Of a stretch of DNA of 64,000 nt, positions 1 through 9,001 are shown one piece after another. Every line of letters begins with the position of its first letter. Positions within the stretch are counted from its first letter, which is position 1. The stretch covers positions 1 through 64,000 of the forward strand of contig NZ_VTUZ01000034.1 in the NCBI RefSeq assembly GCF_008369935.1, given 5' to 3'. This DNA comes from Paraburkholderia panacisoli. GTDB taxonomy: Bacteria; Pseudomonadota; Gammaproteobacteria; Burkholderiales; Burkholderiaceae. The notes beneath the pieces are model-generated. The model saw only the letters and a program-made list of their open reading frames with translations. It was not told the DNA's origin and searched no databases. The translations under genes were made by a program, and so were the position numbers.

Positions 1-490
1 CCGCGTCGTGCGCACGCCGTCCGGGCCGGAAACCGTAGCTGTGCTCGCTGAAGGTCGGGTCCAGAACGGGCTGCAACACCTGCAGTAGTGCCTGCTGGAT
101 CAGCCGGTCCGTTACCGTCGGGATGCCCAGCTCGCGCTCGCCTCCATCCGGTTTCGGAATCGTCACCCGCCTTACCGGACTGGGCCGGTACGTCCCCTTG
201 AGTAGTTGTTCGCGGATCGCAGGCCACGCCGTCACCAGATGGCGCGACGTCTGGTCAATGTCCAGACCGTCCACGCCAGCGGCTCCCTTGTTAGCCCGTA
301 CCCGTCTGAACGCCTGCTTCAGGTTCTCTCTCGTCAGCGCCGCTTCCAGCAGCGCCGACCCTGTGTCCCCGGATTCATGCCGCGGGCAGCAGGCTTCGTC
401 ACTAGTAGGTGCACGCGCGGCTTCACCGCGCGCTACTCCCGCTCGCCCCGTTTGCACGGGCATCTGACGCATGGCCTGTCGCATCGACAT
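1..490 (-). CDS. ltrA: Group II intron reverse transcriptase/maturase, N-terminal part (cut by window edge)
   Basis: This is the first ~163 residues of an intron-encoded protein that splices and mobilises its own intron RNA by reverse transcription. Visible family blocks are VRANKGAAGVDG, then IPKPDGGERELGIPTV (RT block 2), DRLIQQALLQVLQP, and SEHSYGFRPGRRAHDA (RT block 3). The YADD catalytic block lies beyond the left edge. The ATG at 490 is preceded by AAGGAG about 11 bases upstream; a second in-frame ATG lies two codons later. The reading frame stays open to base 1, so the gene is truncated only by the window. It lies inside intron RNA whose 5' end is near 890. I infer a class C lineage from the insertion site, not from a full alignment. 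Confidence 0.9.
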   Translation of the reverse strand, partial: MSMRQAMRQMPVQTGRAGVARGEAARAPTSDEACCPRHESGDTGSALLEAALTRENLKQAFRRVRANKGAAGVDGLDIDQTSRHLVTAWPAIREQLLKGTYRPSPVRRVTIPKPDGGERELGIPTVTDRLIQQALLQVLQPVLDPTFSEHSYGFRPGRRAHDA

Positions 491-890
491 GACGCTGGAC
501 ACTCCTTCCCGTTTGGCCCTTCGTCACCAGCCTCTGCCTCACCGGCTTATCCTGTGACTACTTCGGCCTCTGCTGACTTCTCGCTCCGGCTCGACGCCGT
601 TGCCCTTTCAGGCATGAGGCGAGATCTCCCCAGGTAAGAACGCACTCCGTCACTGCACAACCGCCGGATCTACATCGCCTGACCCTTGATCACGAGAGCT
701 TCGCGGTTTCGTGCCCGCTCGCCCTGGTCGGCAACGCCTTCTATCCGGTTCTTGTCCATCGGCTCGCAGTTTCGCTCCACGCTTCCTCCCCACACTCGGT
801 CACCCTCGTGCAGTTGCGCTTCGCTTCGCTCGCTGTGATCAACTCGCGGCGGGACTTGCACCCACAAGAGTGCGCCCATGCTGGGCGCAC
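1..890 (-). mobile_element. Group II intron, 5' portion, inserted after a terminator
   Basis: On the minus strand the intron appears to start at 890 with GTGCGCCCAGC, a typical bacterial group II intron 5' end, followed by a structured non-coding leader (domains I-IV, 890-491) and then the RT gene. The base just upstream is the end of the U tract of the beta-glucosidase terminator (894-922). Class C introns are known to home to positions just after rho-independent terminators, so this site fits that class. The 3' end lies outside the window, so intactness cannot be judged. Confidence 0.8.
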
Positions 891-893
891 ACG

Positions 894-922
894 AAAAAAG
901 GCGGAGTGAAATGCACTCCGCC
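894..922 (-). terminator. Rho-independent terminator of the beta-glucosidase gene
   Basis: A 9-bp perfect stem (900-908 with 914-922, GGCGGAGTG paired with CACTCCGCC) and a 5-base loop are followed on the minus strand by six T residues (899-894). It lies 76 bases after the stop of the GH3 gene. The group II intron begins four bases after the T tract. Confidence 0.9.
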
Positions 923-998
923 TCTTACTTCGGTTACCGAATCAAATTCCGGATCGCGCTAGCGAGACGGTTTGCATTCCTGCTGGCACGCCCGGCGT

Positions 999-3212
999 TC
1001 AACTCCCTTGCAAGCGAATATCACGCGACGACGCGCCGACATAAACCGTCCCGCCCGGCACATACCGCCAGCCGTTGCGCGACGTGTCCCACACGCTCTG
1101 CATACGCGGCGTGACGGTGATGCGCACGTGGCGCGCTTCGCCAGGATTCATGCCGATCTTCTCCCAGCCGACCAGACGCCGCGGCGGTTCGCCGCTATAA
1201 GGCACGCCGAGATACACCTGCGGCACTTCCGCACCCGCGACGCGCCCGTCGTTACGCACGGTGAACGACACGTCGATCGAACCATCAGGGCGATGCGCAA
1301 CCGAGAGGCCCGAGTACGAGAAGTGCGTGTACGACAGCCCGTAGCCGAACTCGAACATCGGCGTGATGTTCTTCGCGTCGTACCAGCGGTAGCCCATGTC
1401 CAGCTTCTCCGCGTAGACCGGATTGGGATCGAACGCGCCGTTCTGCCCCCACGTCGGCGTATCCTGATCGCGTACCGGGAAGGTGACGGGCAGCTTGCCG
1501 GACGGATTGACCTTGCCGAACAGCACGTTGGCGATCGCCTGGCCGCCGCCTTCGCCCGGATACCACGCTTCGACGATCGCGGCCACGCGGTCCTTCCACG
1601 GCATCAGCACCGGGTTGCCGCTTTCCACCACGACGATCGTGCGCGGATTGGCGCTCGCCACCGCCTCGACGAGCGCGTCCTGGTTCGACGGATTCGCGAG
1701 GCTCAGACTTTGCAGATCGCCGAAGTCCTCACCAGCGGGCTGCGCGACAACGACGATGGCGACATCGGAATGGCTCGCGAGCGCCGCCGCCTGGTCGATC
1801 TCCGTTTGCGTGTACATGCGGAACGGCGTCTGCTGATCGCTATTGCCGGCAAAACTCACCTGCGCCGACGGGGCGAGCGAGCGGATCGCCGCGACAATAG
1901 GCGTATTGAGCTTCAGCCACGGATTGGTCCACCAGCTGCAACCCGTCGATGTGCCGAACGTCAGCCCGCCGCAACCCGCAAACGCGCCGGTGACCGGATC
2001 GCGCGTATTGCCCGAGCCGCCGCCCGTCAGCACGGCCGCATCGGCGTGACCGCCGATCACTGCGATGCGGGTCAGCGACGCGGCGGAAAGCGGCAGCTGA
2101 TTGTTGTCGTTCTTGAGCAGCACCATCGACTGCTCGGCGGTCGCCTGGACGAATGCGTTCGCGCGGCCAAAGTCGATGGTCGCGCCGCCCTTCGCCGGGT
2201 CGTCCATCACGCCGGTGCGGATCATCACGTACAGCTTGCGGCGCACCATGTCATCGAGGCGCGCGGTCGACACCGAGCCGTTCGCGATCGCCTGGCGAAC
2301 CAGGTCCGGCGTCAGATAGACGGTCGAGCCGACATCCTCTTCCTCGTCGAGTCCGGCGTTGATCGCTTTTGCGGTGCTATGCGTCGCGCCCCAGTCCGAC
2401 TGGACCTGCCCTTCGAAGTGCCAGTCGTTCTTCAGCACGTCGTTCAGCAGATGCGAGTTCTCGCATGCATAGTCGCCGTTGAGCCGGTTGTAGCTGCACA
2501 TCACGCTGCCGGGTTGGGCGCGCCTTGCGGCGATTTCGAATGGCAGCAGATACAGCTCGCGCAGCGTGCGTTCGTCGATCTGGCTGTTGCCCCCGCCCCG
2601 GTTGTGCTCCTGCTCGTTGCCCGCATAGTGCTTGATGGTAGCGATGACCTTCTGACTCTGCGTGCCGTCGGTACGCTCGGCGAGCATCTCGCCGGCGAGC
2701 AACGGGTCTTCGCCGAGATACTCGAACAGCCGGCCGCCGCGCGGCTCGCGTGCGAGGTTGGTGCCGCCGCCGAGTCCCATGCCGAAGCCTTGCGCACGCA
2801 GTTCCACCGCGACCTGTTTGCCGAACTCGGACGACAGCCGGCGATCCCAGCTTGCCGCGAGCGCGATCGTCGCGGGGAAGGTCGTGCTTGCCTGCGACGT
2901 GCTGCCGGAGCCCGTCGCGGAGTCGACCATGTTCAGATCAGGAATGCCCAGACGCGGCACGCCTTGAATGTAGCCCGCGCCGCCGCCCGGCACGGCGGAC
3001 ATCGCGTACTGCGAGTGAATGAACTGCAGCTTTTCGTCGAGCGTCATTTTACCGACGAGGGAGTCGGCGCGCCGGTGCGCGACCGCCGATTCGAACGCAC
3101 TGAGCACGGCCGAAGTCGGCGCGAAATCGAGTGGAAAATTGGGCACTTCCGCGCGGGCAGCGACGCACACGGTCGCCGCTAACGCGACGGCCGGCCATAG
3201 TTTCATCTGCAT
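999..3212 (-). CDS. Exported glycoside hydrolase family 3 beta-glucosidase
   Basis: The enzyme probably releases glucose or a related sugar from the non-reducing end of beta-glucosides in the periplasm. Residues 1-21 form a signal peptide ending ARA. The N-terminal TIM-barrel domain carries LAREPRGGRLFEYLGEDP (about 154-170), KHY at 194 and QSDWGATHS, whose Asp273 is the expected nucleophile. The alpha/beta sandwich domain follows, and the C-terminal ~100 residues contain a fibronectin-III-like domain (VPQVYLGVP, RRLVGWEKI). The 737-residue length is normal for the family. GGAGA lies 7 bases before the ATG at 3212. It is a single-gene unit ending in the terminator at 894-922. Substrate preference (glucosides, xylosides or others) cannot be read from sequence. 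Confidence 0.93.
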   Translation of the reverse strand: MQMKLWPAVALAATVCVAARAEVPNFPLDFAPTSAVLSAFESAVAHRRADSLVGKMTLDEKLQFIHSQYAMSAVPGGGAGYIQGVPRLGIPDLNMVDSATGSGSTSQASTTFPATIALAASWDRRLSSEFGKQVAVELRAQGFGMGLGGGTNLAREPRGGRLFEYLGEDPLLAGEMLAERTDGTQSQKVIATIKHYAGNEQEHNRGGGNSQIDERTLRELYLLPFEIAARRAQPGSVMCSYNRLNGDYACENSHLLNDVLKNDWHFEGQVQSDWGATHSTAKAINAGLDEEEDVGSTVYLTPDLVRQAIANGSVSTARLDDMVRRKLYVMIRTGVMDDPAKGGATIDFGRANAFVQATAEQSMVLLKNDNNQLPLSAASLTRIAVIGGHADAAVLTGGGSGNTRDPVTGAFAGCGGLTFGTSTGCSWWTNPWLKLNTPIVAAIRSLAPSAQVSFAGNSDQQTPFRMYTQTEIDQAAALASHSDVAIVVVAQPAGEDFGDLQSLSLANPSNQDALVEAVASANPRTIVVVESGNPVLMPWKDRVAAIVEAWYPGEGGGQAIANVLFGKVNPSGKLPVTFPVRDQDTPTWGQNGAFDPNPVYAEKLDMGYRWYDAKNITPMFEFGYGLSYTHFSYSGLSVAHRPDGSIDVSFTVRNDGRVAGAEVPQVYLGVPYSGEPPRRLVGWEKIGMNPGEARHVRITVTPRMQSVWDTSRNGWRYVPGGTVYVGASSRDIRLQGS

Positions 3213-3724
3213 ATCTGTGTCTCCGAAATTCTGCTTGGATGGGGCGATGTGACAGCGGAACGCGTCGAATGGGTTGACAGCGGACGCGAGGGCCGGCGAT
3301 GCAGGGTGACTGCGAAGACGGGTGCCTGCCAGCAGGAGAATCGGGCCAGCCTGATTGGCTGTTAGCGATCCTCCGTGTGAGGTAATGTAAGAATGTAGTC
3401 TGACTACAGCATCGGTATTTTTACTAATAGCCTATGCTTTTATGCTGAATGGCGTCTGTTAATTAAAGCGAATGGCGGTTCAAAGCCTTTGACGCCATGC
3501 CGTCAATGCATTTAGTATTTTAATCACTGGAATCATCGCCAGATTTCATGACTTACGAATGCATTACCGCTGTTGCTTTTTATTACGAATATCACATTGA
3601 TTTTTTGAATAATTCAGCGTAATTGCAATGCACTCGTTGAATGGATAATTTATTGATTCGGGATGCCCGTATTCGGGCTTCTTCATGCGCTGGCTTTCGT
3701 TGTCGGCGCGGCCCGGCCCGTGTG
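3213..3724. other. AT-rich intergenic stretch upstream of the beta-glucosidase
   Basis: This 512-base stretch is clearly more AT-rich than its neighbours, especially 3390-3660, and holds no convincing reading frame. It should contain the promoter of the GH3 gene at its left end; no single promoter or operator could be picked out with confidence. Confidence 0.6.
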
Positions 3725-4513
3725 TTACAACCGGTAGCCCACGCCAGCGAGGATCACGTCCGTGTCGCGGCTATAACGCGTCATCACGCGATTCCACGTC
3801 AGACGCGCCGACCAGTGCTGCGTGACCCGATACGACGCCGACATCGACACGAGTCCCGACAGAATGCCGTCGCCCGAGCCGTTGTTGTCGTCCGCATTGC
3901 CGTGATGGATCGCCGCATAGGCGCCCGCGCCGATGCCCAGCGTCAGACGCTCGTCAGGAAAGCCCGCGTCAGCCAAAGCTGCGCAGTCGCGCCGTCGCGC
4001 CGTGCGGACAGGCCACTGCCTTCGTGCAGATAGCCGAGCGTCGCGTCGAGATAGTTCGTCAGCCCGCGCCGGTATTCGATCGCCTGCGCCGCCGCGCTCT
4101 GCGAATCGAGGCTGTTCAGGATCGTCGCACCGACCATCAACGTGATCTCGTTGTTCGTGACCTTGCTCGCGCGCGGCAGTGCGAAGTCGCGCGGACCGGG
4201 CGCGTCCGGTGCGTCGAGCTGATAGCCGACGCCTAGCGCGATGACGAAGCGCCGCTCGAACAGCGGCAGCCGCCCCACAACTGAACCGTCGGGCCATCGC
4301 GGTGATGATCGGGGATATGTCCTTCGTTGAGCCACGTGATGCTGCCCGCGAGGTAACGGCCGAATCCTTCGGTATAGTCGAGCGCCCATGCATAGGAATG
4401 GCTATGCTCCCCCCTCAACGGACCGGCGTACAGCGCAAGCTCCTGGGCGAACGTTCGGGCCGGTGCCGCGCACAATGCCGCGGCGGCCATGAGAGCGTGC
4501 AGGTAGTCTTCAT
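3725..4513 (-). pseudogene. Outer-membrane beta-barrel-like protein, broken by single-base shifts
   Basis: Three minus-strand frames read as one protein if joined. Frame one (from about 4490) has a signal-like start and GSITWLNEGHIPD...GPTVQLWGG. Frame two continues LPLFERRFVIALGVGYQL to GATAQLWLTRAFLT. Frame three finishes DERLTLGIGAGAY to DVILAGVGYRL before TAA. Alternating hydrophobic residues and an aromatic/Leu C-terminus suggest a beta-barrel, probably outer membrane. Shifts are near 4273 and 3958. A third shift near 4490 would join the natural start MKTTCTL at 4513 to the signal peptide. Each break fits the loss of one base. It is either a recent pseudogene or the result of sequencing errors. 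I do not recognise the family. Confidence 0.6.
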
Positions 4514-5132
4514 CGTCACGTTGCAGGCCCGTGGTAACGGAAAACGCACTGCCTCACGACCCGCGACTCTGGTCGTAGCTCACTTGTATTCTGGCATGAG
4601 TTTTCGCCAATCCCCCTTCAAAAACAAAGCGGATCTGTCGTCATTCTGTTTGCGACGCAGGGTGTCTGCCAGCCTACGCTCAACGCGAACTTCCCTGCGC
4701 ATGGCACTTCTTCGGCGGCATGTTTTAACCGGATTTATTCAGGCATGGCGAATCTGAATAGCTCATTTAGAATGGGGTTTTTCCCGGCGTATTGAATGTC
4801 CGGCAATAGGCGATTACATGCGGCTTACCAGATTTCCGACGCCCGTTATTCGATCCAATTTGCATAATTGACGGCCGTTTCGTTGGCCTTTATTACACCT
4901 GTACATGCATGTCCCATTGCAGCCCTATCCGGAATTTGCTCATTTACCGTGACATTAACGGCACCGTCGGTCAGAATTTGCGTGCATGCCGCGTTAAGGG
5001 CCATCACGTAATGGCCGAATCGCGCAATGCCGCCGCATGCGTTGCTGTCTCAAGCGCAGCGTGCGAACGGGGAGCGATCGTCGGGACAAGAGCCGCTCTG
5101 GACATTCCAGGTAGATTGCTGACTCCGGACAA
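4514..5132. other. Intergenic region upstream of the sensor kinase
   Basis: There are 619 bases without a convincing gene. A 75-codon open frame (4909-5136) overlaps the kinase start but has no family features. The stretch probably carries the promoter of the kinase-regulator pair and that of the broken outer-membrane gene. Confidence 0.5.
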
Positions 5133-6476
5133 ATGAGTACAACCAGATTACCGCCCTGGGGCATTCGCAGACTGGGGTCGATCCGTCCGCTGCTAGCTCA
5201 GGCATTCGTCCCTGCCGCACGCAACCTGCAATACATGCATCGCAGGATGCGCCCCTTCGCCATCGTTGCGATCGTCGGCTTCCCGCTTTATTTCTTCATC
5301 TGGCACCAGCTCTTTCCGCAGCCTTACGAGAACTTGCCGCTGCGGCTCGTCGGCTCCGCGCTGTTCATCCCCATTCTGTTTTCCGAGCGCTGGCCGGCAC
5401 GGGCCAAAAAGTTTTTGCCCTACTACTGGTATGCGACGATCTTCTATTCGTTGCCGTTCTTCTTCACATTCATGCTGCTGAAGAACAACGGCTCCAACGT
5501 ATGGATCGAAAGCGCGTTGATCGCGGCCTTCGTGATGGTGCTGCTGCTGGACTGGTTCATGCTGCTGCTCAATTTCGTGATCGGCATCGGTGTGGCGTTC
5601 CTCGCATACTGGCTGACCACGGACCCCGTCGTCCTCCATGCGGCCTATTCCGCTCACCTGGCGATTTTCTCGTTCGCGGTCGCAATCGGCGTCGTGGCGA
5701 ACTACGACATGGACCGCATCCGGATCGAACAGGAGCGCGCGATGCTCGCCACCGCCGGCAGCATCGCGCACGAACTGCGCACGCCGCTTCTTGCGATTCG
5801 TTCCGGCGCGTCGGGTCTTGGCCGCTATCTGCCGTCGCTGCTCGAAACGTACTCCATCGCGCAACAGGGCGAATTGCCGGTGCCGAAGATCCGCCTCGTG
5901 CATCTTCAGTCGATGGATGGCGTGCTCTCGCGTATCGAACAGGAGGCCATTCATTCGAACGCGATCATCGACATGCTGCTCGCGAACGCGCGCTTCACTG
6001 GCGGTTACTCGCATGGTGCCGCTACGTGCTCGATTGCGCAGTCGGTCAAAAGCGCGCTCGAACGCTACCCGTTTCGCGACGGCGAGCGCGAACGGGTGCT
6101 CACCGATCTCGCCACGGACTTCACCTTCCACGGTTCGGAAATGCTGATGGTCCACGTGCTGTTCAATCTGCTGAAAAACGCGTTGCGCGGGATTGCGAGC
6201 GTCGATAGCGCGCTGATCTCGATCCGACTCGTGAGCGGCCCGCGCACCAGCCAGCTGTTGTTCCGCGATACCGGCCCCGGCATCGCGCCCGATGTTCTGC
6301 CGCACATCTTCACCCGCTTCTATACGTCGTCGGCGGGTATCGACGACGCCTCGATCGGTACCGGCATCGGCCTCGCTTTCTGTCGCGACGTGATGCGCGC
6401 GGTGGGCGGCGCCATCGACTGCAGGTCTGTCGAAGGGATGTTTACCGAGTTTGCATTGACCTTTCCCCGGCCCTGA
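5133..6476 (+). CDS. Membrane sensor histidine kinase of an alpha-hydroxyketone quorum-sensing system
   Basis: The protein should sense an alpha-hydroxyketone autoinducer and control phosphorylation of the next gene's product. Residues about 40-190 contain roughly six membrane segments with short loops, as in CqsS/LqsS/JqsS sensors. The phosphoacceptor is His213 in SIAHELRTPLLAIRSG. The ATP-binding domain shows the N box LFNLLKNALRG and the G boxes RDTGPGIAP and GTGIGLAFCRD. No receiver domain is fused, unlike Vibrio CqsS. The ATG at 5133 has only a weak ribosome site (GGACAA). The stop is two bases before the regulator start, so the two are co-transcribed and likely coupled. Assignment to this signal type rests mainly on the synthase gene beside it. 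Confidence 0.85.
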   Translation: MSTTRLPPWGIRRLGSIRPLLAQAFVPAARNLQYMHRRMRPFAIVAIVGFPLYFFIWHQLFPQPYENLPLRLVGSALFIPILFSERWPARAKKFLPYYWYATIFYSLPFFFTFMLLKNNGSNVWIESALIAAFVMVLLLDWFMLLLNFVIGIGVAFLAYWLTTDPVVLHAAYSAHLAIFSFAVAIGVVANYDMDRIRIEQERAMLATAGSIAHELRTPLLAIRSGASGLGRYLPSLLETYSIAQQGELPVPKIRLVHLQSMDGVLSRIEQEAIHSNAIIDMLLANARFTGGYSHGAATCSIAQSVKSALERYPFRDGERERVLTDLATDFTFHGSEMLMVHVLFNLLKNALRGIASVDSALISIRLVSGPRTSQLLFRDTGPGIAPDVLPHIFTRFYTSSAGIDDASIGTGIGLAFCRDVMRAVGGAIDCRSVEGMFTEFALTFPRP

Positions 6477-6478
6477 CG

Positions 6479-7480
6479 ATGCACACGATCAAACCATTCT
6501 ATTTTCCGACCACGGTCACCTTCGTCGACGACAGCGCGACGTTCCTGTCGAATCTGTGCCTTCAGCTCGAACCGCAGCTCGCGTTCCGCCTGTTCAGTTC
6601 GCCGGGCGAAGCGCTCGAGTTCGTGAACAGCCGCCCGCGGCCGGGCCCCTCGGACGAGCCGCTGTTCGCACCGTTTCGTGACCGCACCGACGAGGATGTC
6701 GCGCATCAGGTGATCGCGCTGAGCGTGAACACCGTCCGCAAGCAGGTTCACAACGCGCAGCGGTTTCTGGCGACGTCGGTGGTGGTAGTCGACTACGACA
6801 TGCCCGGCATGAACGGGCTGGAGTTCTGCCGGCGCATGACCGATCCGGCGGTGCGCAAGATCATGCTGACCGGCAAGGCGGACGAACACATCGCGGTGCA
6901 GAGTTTCAACGAGGGCATCATTCACCGCTTCATCCGCAAGCAGGATGCGTCGGCGGTCGCGACGCTCAATCGCGCGGTGCGCGACCTGCAGAATGCCTAT
7001 TTCGACAATGTGTGCCAGTCGATCCTCGACACCCTCGCGGACTCGGAGTACGCGTTTCTGCGCGATGAGGCTCTGGCGGAACGGGTGGCCGAGCTGTCCA
7101 GTTCGCTGGGTATCGTCGAGCACTATCTGTCGTACTGCCCGAGCGGGCTGCTCATGCTCGACAGCGCGGGCAGCGCGTATCTGCTGATCGTCCATACGAA
7201 CGAAACGTTGCGGGGTCTGCGCGAAATCGCCGTCGAACAAGGCGCGCCGGCAGGCTTTCTGAACGCGCTGGATAGCCGCCGGAGTCTGCCGTACTTCTGG
7301 CAAACCGACGGCCACTACCCCCCGGAGTGCGTCGCGTGGGAAAGCTACATGCATCCGGCGACGCAGTTCAGCGGCCACCAGGACTACGTGTACGCAATCG
7401 TGCCGAACCCGCCGGGGCTGGATCTGAGCCAGGTGCTCAGCTACGACAGGTACCTCGAACGGCTCGACGGCACCAAGTAA
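6479..7480 (+). CDS. Response regulator paired with the quorum-sensing kinase (LqsR/JqsR-like)
   Basis: The N-terminal half is a receiver domain: acidic pair in TFVDDSA (17-18), phosphoacceptor Asp105 in VVVVDYDMPGMNG, Thr131 in MLTGKAD and a conserved Lys in HRFIRKQD. A ~40-residue insertion (about 50-98) separates the first helix from the Asp strand, which is unusual. The C-terminal half (about 170-333) has no recognisable DNA-binding or enzyme domain, so the output could be protein-protein interaction, as suggested for LqsR-type regulators. The gene starts two bases after the kinase stop with no clear ribosome site, which suggests translational coupling. The partner synthase is convergent downstream. 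Confidence 0.85.
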   Translation: MHTIKPFYFPTTVTFVDDSATFLSNLCLQLEPQLAFRLFSSPGEALEFVNSRPRPGPSDEPLFAPFRDRTDEDVAHQVIALSVNTVRKQVHNAQRFLATSVVVVDYDMPGMNGLEFCRRMTDPAVRKIMLTGKADEHIAVQSFNEGIIHRFIRKQDASAVATLNRAVRDLQNAYFDNVCQSILDTLADSEYAFLRDEALAERVAELSSSLGIVEHYLSYCPSGLLMLDSAGSAYLLIVHTNETLRGLREIAVEQGAPAGFLNALDSRRSLPYFWQTDGHYPPECVAWESYMHPATQFSGHQDYVYAIVPNPPGLDLSQVLSYDRYLERLDGTK

Positions 7481-7487
7481 GGCGCAA

Positions 7488-7525
7488 GAAAAAGACATGG
7501 AGTCCGCGCAAGCGGACTCCATGTC
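7488..7525 (-). terminator. Terminator of the autoinducer synthase gene
   Basis: A perfect 14-bp stem (7494-7507 with 7512-7525) with a four-base loop (GCAA on the plus strand) lies between the convergent regulator and synthase genes. The T-rich run follows it only on the minus strand (7493 downward), so it mainly serves the synthase. Confidence 0.85.
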
Positions 7526-7535
7526 AACCTGCCTA

Positions 7536-8825
7536 TCAGGCGGTCACAGCAGTCCTCTCTTCATGGCTCTCGCGTTTGCGTCTGCGCGACGACAATTCGT
7601 CACCGAGACGCCGTGTGGACGCCCACTTGTCGAGTTCGACCTCATTGCGTATGTCGCGGCACACGCTCGCGATCTTTTCGACCTGGGCATCGGTCAGCGC
7701 CGCATGGATCGACAGGCGGATCAGCGCACGGTTGCGCGCCGTCGCGGGCGCACAGAATACCGAGCCGAAAATGCCGCGCGACTCCAGCGCGTCGCGCAAC
7801 ACGATCGTGCGCTGCTCGGTGCCCGCTTCGAGCGCGATGATCTGACTCTGGCTGCCGTTCAGGTTGTATCCCAGTTCCGTCAGCCGCTGCCTCAACCACG
7901 CGGCACTCGAAGCGAGTCTCGCGCGGCGTTCGTCAGCGCGTTCGATCACCGACAGGGTTGCGTCGAGTCCGCTGATTTCATGCGGCAAGAGCGTCGAGCT
8001 GAAGATCGCGGGATTCGACTCGAACTTGAAGTACTCCTGGAACTCCAGCGGGCAGGTGATGAAGCCTGCGCGCCCGGCGAACGCCTTCGCGAGACTGGCC
8101 GTGCGAAACGCGACGCGCGACTCCAGGCCGAGTTCGACCACGAGCCCAGCGCCGCGCGGACCGTGCGTGCCGAGCGAATGCGATTCGTCGACGACGAACA
8201 CGCAGCGGTACCGCTCGCAGATATCGGCGATGTCCGCGAGCCGGCAAACGCCGCCGGTCGTGCTGTACACGGAGTCGACCAGCACCACGCCCTGCCCATA
8301 CCGCCCGATCTGCTGCTCCAGATGCGCGACGTCGTTATGCCGGAACGCGACCGGCACCGCGCCCGCACTTCGAATGCCTTCCCACAACGACATGTGCGCC
8401 ATCATGTCGACATAGACCGGCGTCTGCGCCGACGCGATCGACTGGATCAGCCCTGTGTTCGCGGCATAGCCGGACTGGCACAGGACGCCTGCCTCCGCGT
8501 GCATGAACGTGGCCAGCCGGTTTTCGAACTGCAACTGCGGGCAGTCGCCGTGCAGGAAGATGCCCGACATCAACAGGCCGTTGCCGCTTTCCAGCAACGT
8601 GTCAGCCATGCTGCCGATGATGTCCGGGTGCCGGGCGATCGCGAGATAGTCATTGCTCGACAGATGCAGCGCATCGGCCCCCGCCGTGCGGCCGCGCATG
8701 ATATGCCCTCCGCCCCATGTCTCCTGCACGCGCTCACGGTAATAGCGTTCGACACGCGTCGCGACGAAAGCCGGCAACGCCGTCCGGTGATGCCCCTGTG
8801 CAGTCAGATCATGTACGTTTTTCAT
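7536..8825 (-). CDS. cqsA: Alpha-hydroxyketone autoinducer synthase (CqsA/LqsA/JqsA family)
   Basis: This PLP enzyme of the alpha-oxoamine synthase family condenses an acyl-CoA with an amino-acid-derived substrate to make CAI-1-like signals. Seen features are LSSNDYLAIARHP, MSGIFLHGDCPQLQFE (substrate loop), VVDESHSLGTHGPRG with the PLP-ring Asp213, and TASLAKAFAGRAG with Lys247 as the Schiff-base residue. The length is 429 residues. I start it at ATG 8825 because GGAG lies six bases upstream; an upstream in-frame ATG (8870) lacks such a site. It converges on the kinase-regulator pair and shares their intergenic terminator. The acyl chain and exact signal cannot be predicted. 8-amino-7-oxononanoate synthase is the main alternative, but the FLHGDCPQLQ loop and context argue against it. 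Confidence 0.9.
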   Translation of the reverse strand: MKNVHDLTAQGHHRTALPAFVATRVERYYRERVQETWGGGHIMRGRTAGADALHLSSNDYLAIARHPDIIGSMADTLLESGNGLLMSGIFLHGDCPQLQFENRLATFMHAEAGVLCQSGYAANTGLIQSIASAQTPVYVDMMAHMSLWEGIRSAGAVPVAFRHNDVAHLEQQIGRYGQGVVLVDSVYSTTGGVCRLADIADICERYRCVFVVDESHSLGTHGPRGAGLVVELGLESRVAFRTASLAKAFAGRAGFITCPLEFQEYFKFESNPAIFSSTLLPHEISGLDATLSVIERADERRARLASSAAWLRQRLTELGYNLNGSQSQIIALEAGTEQRTIVLRDALESRGIFGSVFCAPATARNRALIRLSIHAALTDAQVEKIASVCRDIRNEVELDKWASTRRLGDELSSRRRKRESHEERTAVTA

Positions 8826-9001
8826 TTTTGGCTCCATATGGTTAGCTGCCGTAGCGGACAGCGGGTCCATAGTGAGCCCGTCATTTATGGCTTGTGTGGA
8901 ATCTCAGGCAAGTTATGCGTTATGGGTCATTCGGTCGTTCCAATGCGACGTTGGGAAACCTGCGCGAGTGCACGTGTCGGGAATTCCAGCCGCGCGATGC
9001 G

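Noticed and set aside
972..3182. 736-codon plus-strand open frame
   Set aside because: It is the antisense shadow of the GH3 gene; rich in Arg/Ala/His with no family pattern.
4909..5136. 75-codon frame overlapping the kinase start
   Set aside because: No homology pattern and no ribosome site; more likely leader sequence.
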